64,000 nt of DNA from CAHJWO01 sp964245885 (GCA_964245885.1 CAXTOX010000004.1:13938-77937); one strand, 5' to 3'. Counted from the first letter of the stretch, positions 8,555-17,061 are shown. The notes: a model not told the origin generated them from the sequence alone. Program-made: numbers and translations.

Positions 8555-9487
8555 ATGGCAGCCGCAGTTTCCCCCTCCCCCACGCCCACGCGCACGGTCG
8601 CTTTTGATCTGAAAAAATATCTGGCCGCGCAGCAGCGGCGGGTCGAACGAGCTTTGCAAAGCGCGCTGCCGCCGGCCAGCCGCAAGCCGGCAACCATCCA
8701 TAAGGCCATGCGCTACAGCATGTTCGCGGGCGGCGCGAAGCGGCTGCGGCCGGTTCTGTGCCTTGCGGCGGCGGAGGCCTGCGGCGCGGACGGCGAGGAA
8801 GCTCTGCCGCTCGCCTGCGCGGTGGAGTGCATTCACACCTACTCGTTGATCCACGACGATCTGCCGAGCATGGACAACGACGACTTTCGCCGCGGCCAGC
8901 CGACGTGCCACAAGGTCTTCGGCGACGGCATGGCGGTGCTGGCCGGCGACGCGCTGCTGACGTTTGCCTTCGAGTTGGTGGGCTGGGCCAACGGCTGGCC
9001 GCGCTACGGCACCCGCACGCTGTTGCAAGAACTGGCCGTGACCGCTGGCAGCCTCAAGCTGATCGCCGGACAGGTGGCCGACCTGGAGGGCGAGGGCAAG
9101 CAGGTGACGGAAAGCCATCTCCAGTATATCCACGAAGGCAAGACGGCGGCGTTGTTGACGACCGCGATCCGTTTCGGCGGGATGAGCGCGAACGCGACGC
9201 CCCGGCGTTTGCAGGCGCTGACGGACTTCGGCTATGCCACCGGCCTGGCGTTCCAGGTCATCGACGACATCCTGGACGTGACACAGACCAGCGAGAAGCT
9301 CGGCAAAAGTGCCGGCAAGGATCTCGCCGCGCAGAAGGCCACCTACCCATCGGTACTCGGTCTCGACGGCGCACGCCTGAAGGCCAAGCAACTCACCGCC
9401 GATGCGCATGCCGCGTTGCGCCCATTCGGCCGGGAAGGGGATGCCTTGAGATCATTGGCCGACCATCTTCTACAGCGGGAATATTGA
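8555..9487 (+). CDS. ispA: Polyprenyl diphosphate synthase, IspA-type
   Basis: A 310-residue trans-isoprenyl diphosphate synthase, probably farnesyl or geranylgeranyl diphosphate synthase. The first aspartate-rich motif is in LIHDDLPSMDNDDFRRG and the second in FQVIDDILDVT; GAKRLRPVLCLAA and HEGKTAALLTTAI are also typical. The four-residue spacing in the first motif (DDLPSMD) is the bacterial type. Product chain length cannot be decided by eye. It follows asd after 79 bp on the same strand. Confidence 0.92.
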   Translation: MAAAVSPSPTPTRTVAFDLKKYLAAQQRRVERALQSALPPASRKPATIHKAMRYSMFAGGAKRLRPVLCLAAAEACGADGEEALPLACAVECIHTYSLIHDDLPSMDNDDFRRGQPTCHKVFGDGMAVLAGDALLTFAFELVGWANGWPRYGTRTLLQELAVTAGSLKLIAGQVADLEGEGKQVTESHLQYIHEGKTAALLTTAIRFGGMSANATPRRLQALTDFGYATGLAFQVIDDILDVTQTSEKLGKSAGKDLAAQKATYPSVLGLDGARLKAKQLTADAHAALRPFGREGDALRSLADHLLQREY

Positions 9488-9533
9488 GGGGTGATTGTGT
9501 TGCACCGCCCCTGGCCGCGTCAGCGGCAGTCAT

Positions 9534-9660
9534 CCCAACATGGTAAGGATGGCTCTCCGAGCCGCTCGCTATTTTGACTCGGATGACTGTGCCTGTGGTC
9601 CGGTATTCCCTTCCAGAAAATCTAGGGAGCGGCTCGGAGAGCCATCCCTACCATGTTGGG
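9534..9660. repeat. Long inverted repeat, 34-bp arms
   Basis: The arms at 9534-9567 and 9627-9660 are reverse complements with one mismatch in 34, around a 59-bp spacer. Reading outside-in each arm begins CCCAACATGGTA and ends GAGCCGCTC. The right arm encodes the last residues of the C39-like protease gene. The structure fits a REP/MITE-like palindromic element without coding capacity. Confidence 0.85.
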
Positions 9661-10407
9661 ACGAACGGCGACTTCGTTGCCTGTCCAGAGGTAAATTTTT
9701 CTGCCAGTGCGAAGACCCAACTCACTGTTTCCTACGGTCAGCTTCTCGTAAAAACGCAACGCTTCGATGTCACTCCCAATTTCTTTAAGAGGATATACGC
9801 CTTTACGTAATCCCGCCATCGACGGGTCACGGATCAGATAATTAAAGCCTTCCTTACCCATCACGACCACGAAGTGCGTGACACCGTTGGATAACCGCAG
9901 ACGCACGATGACGGGATTGCCGCGCAGCAGGTTGGAATCCATCAGGTAATAGGACGGAAGGTTCTCGTACACGTGACGGACCCGGTCCGGCGCGAGTGCT
10001 GTTGGCCCTTCCCAGCGCAGGTCATTGTCCTCGTCGTAGCCGTCGTTCTCGCGCAGGAAAACGTTCAACCGGCCGGGGTCGGTGTCGATGCCGTAGAACT
10101 TCATCACCATTGCCGCCGAGGTCATCGCGCAACCGACCTGCCCGAGAGTATGCACCGACTGGCCGAGTTGATCCTGCCCCCAGGCGGGATCACCTTGCAG
10201 GTAGAGCGCGACGGGAAGCTCAACCCGGCGGACGAAATAACAGCCGCCTGCGGGTGGAAGCTTCCGTTTACCGAATTCATAAATCCCGCCCGCCGTGCCA
10301 AGCCCAGCCAACAAGATGGCCAGCGCCACCAGCACCCCCCAGCGCACAAGGCGGCGGGCACGACGTGGCGGTGCTAGGACAGCAACTTCAGGTTCGACCG
10401 GCGTCAT
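9622..10407 (-). CDS. Membrane-anchored C39-like cysteine peptidase
   Basis: A 261-residue protein with a short cytoplasmic N-terminus, one transmembrane helix (about residues 24-45) and an extracytoplasmic papain-like C39 domain. The probable catalytic Cys lies in LGQVGCAMTSAAMVMKFYG and the His in NGVTHFVVVMG, followed by YLIRDPSM. This is the Peptidase_C39_2-like arrangement seen in stand-alone proteases and transglutaminase-like inhibitors. The last 13 residues (RPNMVGMALRAAP) are encoded by one arm of a palindromic repeat, so the natural C-terminus may have been shorter or different. Function is otherwise unknown. Confidence 0.7.
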   Translation of the reverse strand: MTPVEPEVAVLAPPRRARRLVRWGVLVALAILLAGLGTAGGIYEFGKRKLPPAGGCYFVRRVELPVALYLQGDPAWGQDQLGQSVHTLGQVGCAMTSAAMVMKFYGIDTDPGRLNVFLRENDGYDEDNDLRWEGPTALAPDRVRHVYENLPSYYLMDSNLLRGNPVIVRLRLSNGVTHFVVVMGKEGFNYLIRDPSMAGLRKGVYPLKEIGSDIEALRFYEKLTVGNSELGLRTGRKIYLWTGNEVAVRPNMVGMALRAAP

Positions 10408-10456
10408 ACGCGATTATCCTAACCCTCTGAGCGATGCGCTGTCTCGCAGAATCTCT

Positions 10457-10723
10457 GGTAGTGGTACAGTTTGGTGAGTTTTCAGCCCCGGCAGGGGCGT
10501 CAGAGTGCAGCCCACGGCACGAGCCGTGGGAAAACGACCACCCGTGAGCCTAGCCCCGGCAGGGGCGCAAGAAAGGACGCTCTCGTTCCAGGACCACCCG
10601 GCCGGTTTTCTGTCGCCCCTGCCGGGGCTGACTTGTTTTTTGTTCTTTTCCCACGGCTCACGCCGTGGGCTAAGTTCTGCCGCCCCTGCCGGGGCTTCCA
10701 AAGCATCAAGCTGTACCACCACC
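10457..10723. repeat. Composite palindromic repeat cluster
   Basis: Two direct copies of AGCCCCGGCAGGGGCG (10484-10499, 10552-10567) are followed by two inverted copies (10614-10629, 10681-10696). Two near-identical 20-bp palindromes CCCACGGC-NNNN-GCCGTGGG lie at 10511-10530 and 10650-10669. The outer edges (10457-10476 and 10704-10723) are again inverted repeats around GTGGTACAG. The whole non-coding interval is therefore one nested palindrome between the protease gene and the DUF5872-like gene, as expected for REP-type or MITE-type elements or a highly structured RNA. Confidence 0.85.
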
Positions 10724-10750
10724 AAATCTCCCGCCGACGCACGGTCAGGA

Positions 10751-11218
10751 TTAGGCGGCAGACTTGCGCGCCTTCTTGGCGGGTTCGGTGTTCGCAATAA
10801 ATTGCTTGCCGTCGCGCGAACCCTTCTTTTTCTTCTCGTCGGTCGCTTTCTTCTCGTCTGGCGAGAGTTTGTCCCAAGCCTTTTCGGGCAGATAACGCGC
10901 AGTGGTTTTCCCGCGCGCGGCTGGCTTGCCGTCGGCGGTCTTCCATTTCTCGTCGCCCCATTCCTTCAGATGCTTCTGGTTTTCGGTGGGACCGCCGTCT
11001 TTGTAGTCGCCGCCTTCCTTTTTGTATTCGGTAGCGAGTAACTGCGCTTTGCGCGCGCTCCATTGACCGGGCTTCCCGCCTTTGTCCTCCGCCTTGATTT
11101 TTTCCTTCAATTTCTCGCGCAGTTCCGGCTTCGTGTAAGCGGCTGTCTTTGCTTTGCTCTTGGTCGGTTGCGAGGTCTTCGCGGCTTTGGCGATGCTTTT
11201 TGTTTTGGGAGTAGACAT
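10751..11218 (-). CDS. Lysine-rich small protein, DUF5872-like
   Basis: A 155-residue, highly basic protein. The N-terminal 30 residues are a Lys/Ala/Thr-rich tail; the core runs KPELREKLKEKIKAEDKGGK, GQWSARKAQLLATEYKKEGG and ARYLPEKAWDKLSPDEKKAT. I recognise this pattern as DUF5872, a domain of unknown function also found in giant-virus proteins, but this rests on memory of the motif. Its likely operon partner upstream (11230-11685) is similarly basic. A role in binding nucleic acid is only suggested by composition. Confidence 0.6.
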   Translation of the reverse strand: MSTPKTKSIAKAAKTSQPTKSKAKTAAYTKPELREKLKEKIKAEDKGGKPGQWSARKAQLLATEYKKEGGDYKDGGPTENQKHLKEWGDEKWKTADGKPAARGKTTARYLPEKAWDKLSPDEKKATDEKKKKGSRDGKQFIANTEPAKKARKSAA

Positions 11219-11229
11219 GAACGGGTCAG

Positions 11230-11685
11230 TCAGGATTTTTTGGGTTTTGCGTCCGTTTTGGCGCTGGCTTTCGCGACCGGCGTCTTTGCCCTCGCCGCCG
11301 GTTTCTTCACGGTTTTCGCAGCCGACTTTTTGCCGTCGGTCGCCTCGTGGAACTTCTCCAACAACTCCGTCCCCTTTTTGGCGAGTTTCTTCACGTCCGC
11401 CGGCGTGGAAGGCACCGGTTCGCCCCACGCCTGCGCGGACAGCGCGCGGCGGGTCGGCTTGCCTTTCTCATCCTTCATGGGACCTGTTTCCGGGTTGGCG
11501 AAGTGCCGCCGCAGGAACGACCCTTTGCGCTTCATCTTTTCCGGGGTGTCCGCCGCCCCTTTGACGCCGGGTTTAAGGTTCGCGCCTTCGGTTTCTTTGA
11601 AGTGCTTTCGGCCGGCGTCGGTCAATCCGCCTTGCGGGTCTTTGAGCACTTTTTTCTTTGTGGATTCTCCGGGTTTGGTGGGCAT
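11230..11685 (-). CDS. Lysine-rich small protein, DUF6321-like
   Basis: A 151-residue basic protein. The core GGLTDAGRKHFKETEGANLK, GVKGAADTPEKMKRKGSFL and GKPTRRALSAQAWGEPVP corresponds to what I know as DUF6321. The C-terminal third is a Lys/Ala-rich low-complexity tail (KTVKKPAARAKTPVAKASAK) like that of histone H1-type bacterial proteins. It ends 11 bp before the start of the DUF5872-like gene on the same strand, so both are probably co-expressed. Function is unknown; the family name is from memory. Confidence 0.6.
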   Translation of the reverse strand: MPTKPGESTKKKVLKDPQGGLTDAGRKHFKETEGANLKPGVKGAADTPEKMKRKGSFLRRHFANPETGPMKDEKGKPTRRALSAQAWGEPVPSTPADVKKLAKKGTELLEKFHEATDGKKSAAKTVKKPAARAKTPVAKASAKTDAKPKKS

Positions 11686-11812
11686 GGGATGTTGGATTTA
11701 ACGGCACTCAAGCAACGAGCGTTCCCGCTAAGTACGACCCGGACAGACGACTTGCGCGGGTCTCTTCTCTGTTAAACGCCCGGAGAACCGCGCGGGATGC
11801 ACGCGACTCACG

Positions 11813-12982
11813 CTACCGGTCGCACAGCAAAAGGATCGACGCCGTGTAGCCGTGCAAATGGTTCTGCCGGCCGACCGGACCGATCTCGCCGTTGCAAAAA
11901 AATCCGACGCTGGGATGCGCGCCGAAAATTTCCGCCAAAACCCCGGCGTCGTGGTCAGGAACGTTGAACAGTCCGCGGCCGCGGCCGTTGCAGGCAAAGA
12001 GCAGCGAGGCGAACGGACGGCACCCCTCGTCCTCCGCCGTGTGGCAAAGCTCCCGCAAATCCTCGTCGGCGCTGTCCCGGTCGCGCAACTGATACTGGAG
12101 GGTCTGACCGACCCGCACCGGACCAGCAATCGCGACAGCACCCGCCTCGGGATCGGCCCCCAGGATGTTGCGGATCAGGAAATCGCCTCGCTTGTAATCA
12201 TCCAGGTACTCGCTCATGGCCAGGCCCGCGAAGAGGTTGTTCCGGGCGCGGTCCTTTTCCTGTTTGGTCAGGCCGTTGAACACGGTGTTGAGCACGCCGT
12301 AAGCGGGCTTTGAACCGAGGCTCAAGAGAAGATTTTGCTTGGCCCCGGTGATCGTCAGCGGCTCCCCGATGGGCCGGCAGCCCTGGCTGACGATGGTGCG
12401 CAGAGCCACCCCGCCGCTGAGCGCCAGGGCGATGCCGTCGCCGCTGATCGCGCGGCCGTCGTGGCAGACGACCATGTTGTCCTGGTCGCCGCTCGCCAGT
12501 CCGCCGATGGCAGGCACGCCGGGATAGGCTCCGTTCCACCCGGACAGCCAGCGTTCCGCGTCCAGGCGCAGGGGATTGACGAGCGTGATCCAGACGTCGG
12601 CCGCTTCCGCGTCGACACCGCTCGCCGTGCGCCAGAACGCCGGGCCGCTGGATTCCTCTACCTGGGCCTGTGAAAACTCGAAGGTCTTGATCTTCGTGTG
12701 CGGCAGACTCAGCAGCAGGAGGGAGAACCCTGAACGGTCTTCCGCTTCCTTGCCGGTGCCGATGAGCCCCCCGCCGGTGCAGCCGATCAGGAGCGGAATG
12801 CGGGCGTAAACGCGGAGCAGTTCAAGGAAGTCCCCCAGAAACTCCACGTAGTCCGGCGAGAAAAAAACGACCCCGCAGGTCACGTCGGCGTCGAGTTCCG
12901 CGCGGATTTGCCGGGCGGCGTCGATCACGGTTTCCTCGGAAAATTCCGAGAGCACGAGGCGTGAGACGGCGCGGTTCGGCAT
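11813..12982 (-). CDS. FIST-domain sensory protein
   Basis: A 389-residue protein with the FIST_N plus FIST_C architecture. The N-terminal half has GVVFFSPDYVEFLGDFLELL and IPLLIGCTGGGLIGTG, the C-terminal half EGCRPFASLLFACNGRGRGL and a final VGFFCNGEIGPVGRQNHLHG. FIST domains are thought to bind small ligands such as amino acids, and often sit in sensor kinases or chemoreceptors; here the protein is free-standing without an output domain or signal peptide. It is divergent from the radical SAM gene across about 115 bp. The downstream 127 bp to the DUF6321-like gene hold nothing recognised. Confidence 0.85.
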   Translation of the reverse strand: MPNRAVSRLVLSEFSEETVIDAARQIRAELDADVTCGVVFFSPDYVEFLGDFLELLRVYARIPLLIGCTGGGLIGTGKEAEDRSGFSLLLLSLPHTKIKTFEFSQAQVEESSGPAFWRTASGVDAEAADVWITLVNPLRLDAERWLSGWNGAYPGVPAIGGLASGDQDNMVVCHDGRAISGDGIALALSGGVALRTIVSQGCRPIGEPLTITGAKQNLLLSLGSKPAYGVLNTVFNGLTKQEKDRARNNLFAGLAMSEYLDDYKRGDFLIRNILGADPEAGAVAIAGPVRVGQTLQYQLRDRDSADEDLRELCHTAEDEGCRPFASLLFACNGRGRGLFNVPDHDAGVLAEIFGAHPSVGFFCNGEIGPVGRQNHLHGYTASILLLCDR

Positions 12983-13097
12983 GTAGGGAAATCATCGTGG
13001 CCCGGCCGGATTTCGCAACGGGAAATCGTCAGCCGGGCACAGGGCGAATTTCACGCGAAAACGCGCCTTCCGGCGCGTGGCAAACGTATCTATTTTG

Positions 13098-14240
13098 ATG
13101 CCCGTGCAAGATGATCAACTCCCGCTGCCCTTCGCCGCTCCCGCGCCCACGGCGACGCAAATCGCGGCGTCCGAGTCCGCGCGGCAACTCCTCGACGTGG
13201 GGTTGATCTACCTGGAGCCCGGCGTGGAAAACTTCGCCCGCGGCCGGGAAATCCTCGACCGCTTCCCCGGTGCCGAGCGGCGGGAGGTACGCAGCTATTG
13301 GCAAATCCCCGGCTTGCACGGCAACGAGGGCAGCGCCGACTCCTGGGTGCAGATCAAACGCACCGTGCTGGTGCTCGGGGTGAGGAAATCCTTCCCGTTC
13401 CGGGACAACGGCCGGTCGTCGGACTTTGTCGCTCCCGGCTTCGCCAACGGCTGCGCGATGGCGTGCGCCTATTGCTACGTGCCGCGGCGCAAAGGCTTCG
13501 CCAATCCGATCACTACCTACGTCAATATTGAGGCGATCATGCGCGCCCTTGCCCGGCACGCGGGCGGGATGCCCCGGCGGCGGCCGGAACCGAACCAGGT
13601 CGACCCGCGCCTGTGGGTGTACGAGATCGGCGAGAACGGAGATTGTTCCGCCGACGCGCTGCTCTCGAACAACCTGCGCGATCTGGTGGCGATGTTCCGG
13701 TTGCTGCCCAACGCCAAGGCGACGTTCGCCACGAAATTCGTCAACCGCCAGTTGCTCGACTACGACCCGCAACACAAGACGCGGCTGCGCTTTTCGTTGA
13801 TGCCCCAACGCATGAGCACGCTCGTGGACATCCGCACCTCGCGGATCGAGGAACGCATTGCCGCCGTCAACGACTTCGTGGCCGCCGGGTACGAGGTGCA
13901 CCTCAACTTTTCGCCTGTCATCGTGTACGACGGCTGGCAAGAGGACTACAAGGCGCTTTTCAGACAAATCGACGATGGATTGGATGATCGCGCGAAGGCG
14001 CAGGTGGCCTGTGAACTCATTTTCCTGACCCACAACGCGCAACTTCACGACGTGAACCTCCGCTGGCATCCGAAGGCGGAAGACGCGCTCTGGCGGCCTG
14101 ACCTTCAGGAAGCGAAGATCAGCAACACCGGCGGCGAGAACGTCCGCTATCGCCACGGCTACAAGGGACGGCTCGTCGAGGAATTCAAGCACCTCGCCGC
14201 GCGCCACTTGCCATACTGTCCGATCCGCTACGCCTTCTGA
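13098..14240 (+). CDS. Radical SAM protein, spore photoproduct lyase-like
   Basis: A 380-residue radical SAM enzyme. The [4Fe-4S] motif is CAMACAYCYVPRRKG (CxxxCxxC) near residue 120. Segments such as YEIGENGDCSADALLSNN, KATFATKFVNRQLLDYDP and RLRFSLMPQRMSTLVD match the spore photoproduct lyase-related family found in many non-sporulating bacteria. True SPL activity on spore thymine dimers is unlikely here, as nothing points to endospores. The ATG at 13098 is preferred; an in-frame GTG at 13077 would add seven residues. The next genes, ATP-grasp and a flavin monooxygenase, lie downstream on the same strand. Confidence 0.75.
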   Translation: MPVQDDQLPLPFAAPAPTATQIAASESARQLLDVGLIYLEPGVENFARGREILDRFPGAERREVRSYWQIPGLHGNEGSADSWVQIKRTVLVLGVRKSFPFRDNGRSSDFVAPGFANGCAMACAYCYVPRRKGFANPITTYVNIEAIMRALARHAGGMPRRRPEPNQVDPRLWVYEIGENGDCSADALLSNNLRDLVAMFRLLPNAKATFATKFVNRQLLDYDPQHKTRLRFSLMPQRMSTLVDIRTSRIEERIAAVNDFVAAGYEVHLNFSPVIVYDGWQEDYKALFRQIDDGLDDRAKAQVACELIFLTHNAQLHDVNLRWHPKAEDALWRPDLQEAKISNTGGENVRYRHGYKGRLVEEFKHLAARHLPYCPIRYAF

Positions 14241-14343
14241 GAAGGCCCGCCGCAGGCGTCGTCCCTCGTACGTCCTTTGGGGCCATCAATCCGCTCGGGG
14301 ACGGCTGACCCTGGTGGCAGAAGCGAATCTTCTGGACGCCGCC

Positions 14344-15315
14344 ATGACGCCTTCCATCGCCATCTACCACGAACATCCCGATTGGTTCCGGCCGCTTTTC
14401 GCCGAACTGGACCGCCGTGGAGTTTCCTACCGTCGGATCGACGCCCGCGAACCTGCCATCTACGATCCGGCCGATCCGACCCGATCCGCACCAGTGTTCT
14501 TCAACCGCATGAGTCCGTCAGCGTACCTGCGCGGCAGCGGGAGCGCCATCCTGCACACGCTCAATTTTCTCTCGCACCTGGAACGGATCGGCACCCGGGT
14601 GATCAACGGGTCCAAGGCGTTCACGTACGAGGTCTCGAAAGCTTTGCAACTCACGCTGCTGGCGGAACTCGGGCTGCCTGCCCCCCGCTCGCGGGTGATC
14701 CACCGCGGGATCGACGCACCGGCGGCGGCGCGTGGACTTCGCTTCCCCGTCGTCGTGAAGGCCAACGTCGGCGGCAGCGGCGCGGGGATCGTGCGCTTCG
14801 ACGCGTCGGAAGACCTCGAAGCCGCCGCGGAAGCCGACCAGATCGAACTCGGCCTCGACGACGTGGCGCTCGTGCAAGAATACATCCCCGCCCGCGACGG
14901 CCACATCACCCGGGTTGAAACGCTCGGCGGAAAGTACCTCTACGCCATCAACGTGTTTCCCGACGCCGGGTCCTTCGACCTCTGCCCCGCGGACGCCTGC
15001 CAGACGAAGGACGGCTCGGAGTTGGCGCGCACCGAGACGAGCGCATGCCCCGTCGAGGCACCACGGCGTGGCTTGCGGGTGGAGGCCGTCACGCCGCCGC
15101 CGGAGGTGATCGGCGCGTGCGAAGCCATCGCGCAGGGAGCGTGCATCGACGTGGGCGGCATCGAGTCGATGATCGACGACCGTGACGGGCAGCGCGTGTA
15201 CTACGACGTGAACGCGCTTTCCAACTTCGTCGCCGACGCCCCGCGCGTGATCGGCTTCGATCCGCACGTCCGGCTGGTCGATTTCCTCCAGGGCGAGATC
15301 GACCGCGTGTCCTGA
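14344..15315 (+). CDS. ATP-grasp ligase, RimK-like
   Basis: A 323-residue protein with the ATP-grasp fold: an N-terminal pre-ATP domain (IAIYHEHPDWFRPLFAELDR), the lysine-containing strand FPVVVKANVGGSGAGIVRFD, VALVQEYIPARDGHITRVE, and a C-terminal metal-binding stretch ending VYYDVNALSNFVADAP. It resembles RimK/alpha-L-glutamate ligase-type enzymes that form C-N bonds, but the acceptor is unknown. The ATG at 14344 is chosen over a GTG at 14314. It is followed seven bases later by an LLM-class flavin enzyme, a pairing seen in other bacteria and probably functional. Confidence 0.8.
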   Translation: MTPSIAIYHEHPDWFRPLFAELDRRGVSYRRIDAREPAIYDPADPTRSAPVFFNRMSPSAYLRGSGSAILHTLNFLSHLERIGTRVINGSKAFTYEVSKALQLTLLAELGLPAPRSRVIHRGIDAPAAARGLRFPVVVKANVGGSGAGIVRFDASEDLEAAAEADQIELGLDDVALVQEYIPARDGHITRVETLGGKYLYAINVFPDAGSFDLCPADACQTKDGSELARTETSACPVEAPRRGLRVEAVTPPPEVIGACEAIAQGACIDVGGIESMIDDRDGQRVYYDVNALSNFVADAPRVIGFDPHVRLVDFLQGEIDRVS

Positions 15316-15322
15316 TTTTTTT

Positions 15323-16375
15323 ATGCGCTACGGCTATTGGCTCCCCATCTTCGGCGGCTGGCTCCGCAACGTGGAGGACGAGGGCATGGAAGCCTCGTGG
15401 GACTACGTGCGTCGGCTCGCCTGCCGCAGTGAAAAGATCGGCTACGACCTGACGCTCGTGGCCGAACTGAACCTCAACGACATCAAAGGCATCGACGCGC
15501 CGGCGCTCGACGCCTGGAGCACCGCGGCAGCTCTGGCGGCGGTCACCGAGCGGCTCGAATTAATGGTTGCCGTCCGGCCGACGTTCCACTCGCCCGCGCT
15601 CCTGGCCAAGCAGGCGGCGAACATCGACCGCATCTGCGGCACGCCGGGCCGGCTGTCGCTCAACGTCGTGTCCTCCTGGTGGGCCGACGAGGCCCGGCAG
15701 TACGGCGTGCACTTCGAGCAGCACGAGGATCGCTACGCGCGGACTTCCGAGTGGCTGGAGGTCGTCGACGGCTTGTGGAAAAAAGACCGCTTCTCGTACG
15801 CGGGCAATTACTACCGCATCGAGAACACGATCCTCCAGCCCAAGCCGCTGACCCGCCCGCGTCCCGTCCTGTACGCCGGCGGCGAGAGCGAGGCCGCGAA
15901 GAACCTGATCGCCAAGCAGTGCGACGCCTACGTCATGCACGGCGATCCACCCGAGCGCATCGCGGCGAAGATCGCCGACATGCGCGAGCGGCGGGAGCGG
16001 TTCGGCCTGCCGCCGATGCAATACGGCGTGGCGGCCTACACGGTCTTGCGCGACACCGAGCGCGAAGCGCGGGCCGAACTGGAGCGGATCACCGACGTGC
16101 GTGCTTCCGCCGCCGGGTTCGCCAACTACCAGCAGTGGCTCAGCGGCACCAAGCTCGAGCAGCGCATGACCATCGAGGAATACTCGGTGTCCAACCGCGG
16201 ATTGCGTCCGGGATTGGTCGGCACGGCGGCGCAGGTGTCGGAGCGCGTGGCGGAGTTCGGGGCGGTGGGAGTGAATCTCTTACTTCTACAATGCAGCCCG
16301 CAGGCCGAGGAGATGGAGAGGTTCGCGGCCGAAGTGATCCAGCCGGCGCGGAAAAATGCCGGCGCGGCCGCCTGA
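15323..16375 (+). CDS. LLM-class flavin-dependent monooxygenase
   Basis: A 350-residue luciferase-like (alpha/beta barrel) oxidoreductase using reduced FMN. Recognisable parts are MRYGYWLPIFGGWLRNVEDE, the core RLELMVAVRPTFHSPALLAK, GRLSLNVVSSWWADEARQYG and RPRPVLYAGGESEAAKNLIA. This is closest in pattern to the SsuD/SfnG group of alkanesulfonate and sulfone monooxygenases, but no sulfur-uptake genes are nearby. The seven-base spacing after the ATP-grasp gene implies co-translation and a shared pathway. The substrate is unknown. Confidence 0.85.
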   Translation: MRYGYWLPIFGGWLRNVEDEGMEASWDYVRRLACRSEKIGYDLTLVAELNLNDIKGIDAPALDAWSTAAALAAVTERLELMVAVRPTFHSPALLAKQAANIDRICGTPGRLSLNVVSSWWADEARQYGVHFEQHEDRYARTSEWLEVVDGLWKKDRFSYAGNYYRIENTILQPKPLTRPRPVLYAGGESEAAKNLIAKQCDAYVMHGDPPERIAAKIADMRERRERFGLPPMQYGVAAYTVLRDTEREARAELERITDVRASAAGFANYQQWLSGTKLEQRMTIEEYSVSNRGLRPGLVGTAAQVSERVAEFGAVGVNLLLLQCSPQAEEMERFAAEVIQPARKNAGAAA

Positions 16376-16467
16376 AAACCGCCGTTCATCCCAAGTAAAC
16401 CCGGCCGCGCGGTGGGTTGACGAGCGATTCATGGTCTACAAACCCTAACCACCAACACCGCCCATTT

Positions 16468-16992
16468 ATGTCACTCTTCGGACTAGGAGAAAAATTCAAC
16501 ACGTTGCAGGATCTTTACGTTCACCTGCTCAAAGATTTGTACAGCGCGGAAAACCAGCTTGTCAAGGCTTCGCCCAAGATGGTGGCATCCTCGACCTCAC
16601 CTGACCTCAAACTCGCCTTCGAGACGCACTTGCGTGAGACCGAGACCCAAATCACGCGCCTGAACACGATTGCGGATAAGCTCGGCGTGGAACTGACCGG
16701 TTACACCTGCAACGGGATGAAAGGCATCATTTCCGAAGGCAGCGGCTGGGCGGGCGAGGACGCCACGGACGCGGTCAAGGATGCAGGCCTGATCATGGAA
16801 GCTCAGCACGGAGAACATTACGAGATCGCCGGGTACGGCAGCGCTCGTCAGTACGCTGAAATTCTCGGCCACACGGAAGCCGTCACGCTGCTGCAACAAA
16901 GCCTCGACGAGGAAATCGCGATGGACACCAAGCTCAACACCCTGGCTTCGCGGATTAATTTTGCCGCGCAGAATCAGCCTGTGAATGCCTGA
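16468..16992 (+). CDS. DUF892 ferritin-like protein, YciE/YciF family
   Basis: A 174-residue four-helix protein of the DUF892 family. The pattern LYVHLLKDLYSAENQLVKA, ending LLQQSLDEEIAMDTKLNTLA, supplies the Glu/His positions for a di-metal centre (SAENQ, EAQHGEHYEIAGY, LDEEIAMD). Members are stress-induced in enterobacteria; their reaction is not established. The ATG at 16468 begins the conserved MSLFG segment. A good intrinsic terminator follows at 17019-17057. Confidence 0.85.
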   Translation: MSLFGLGEKFNTLQDLYVHLLKDLYSAENQLVKASPKMVASSTSPDLKLAFETHLRETETQITRLNTIADKLGVELTGYTCNGMKGIISEGSGWAGEDATDAVKDAGLIMEAQHGEHYEIAGYGSARQYAEILGHTEAVTLLQQSLDEEIAMDTKLNTLASRINFAAQNQPVNA

Positions 16993-17018
16993 TCGTCAGC
17001 GCGCATTCGACTCTCATT

Positions 17019-17057
17019 GCCCGTTTGTGGCCACCGTGCCACGAACGGGCTTTTTGT
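17019..17057 (+). terminator. Rho-independent terminator after DUF892 gene
   Basis: GCCCGTT(T)GTGG pairs with CCAC(G)AACGGGC around a short loop and is followed by TTTTTGTT. It ends the DUF892 transcript and separates it from the convergent halogenase-like gene, whose stop is at 17062. Confidence 0.75.
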
Positions 17058-17061
17058 TGGC

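Noticed and set aside
13061..13078. Perfect ACGCGCC-TTCC-GGCGCGT hairpin as a terminator
   Set aside because: It sits between the divergent FIST and radical SAM genes, so no transcript is expected to end there; no T-run of useful length follows in a sensible direction.
13098..14240. True spore photoproduct lyase
   Set aside because: No sporulation genes are seen and SPL-related proteins are common in non-sporulating bacteria; only the family-level name is kept.
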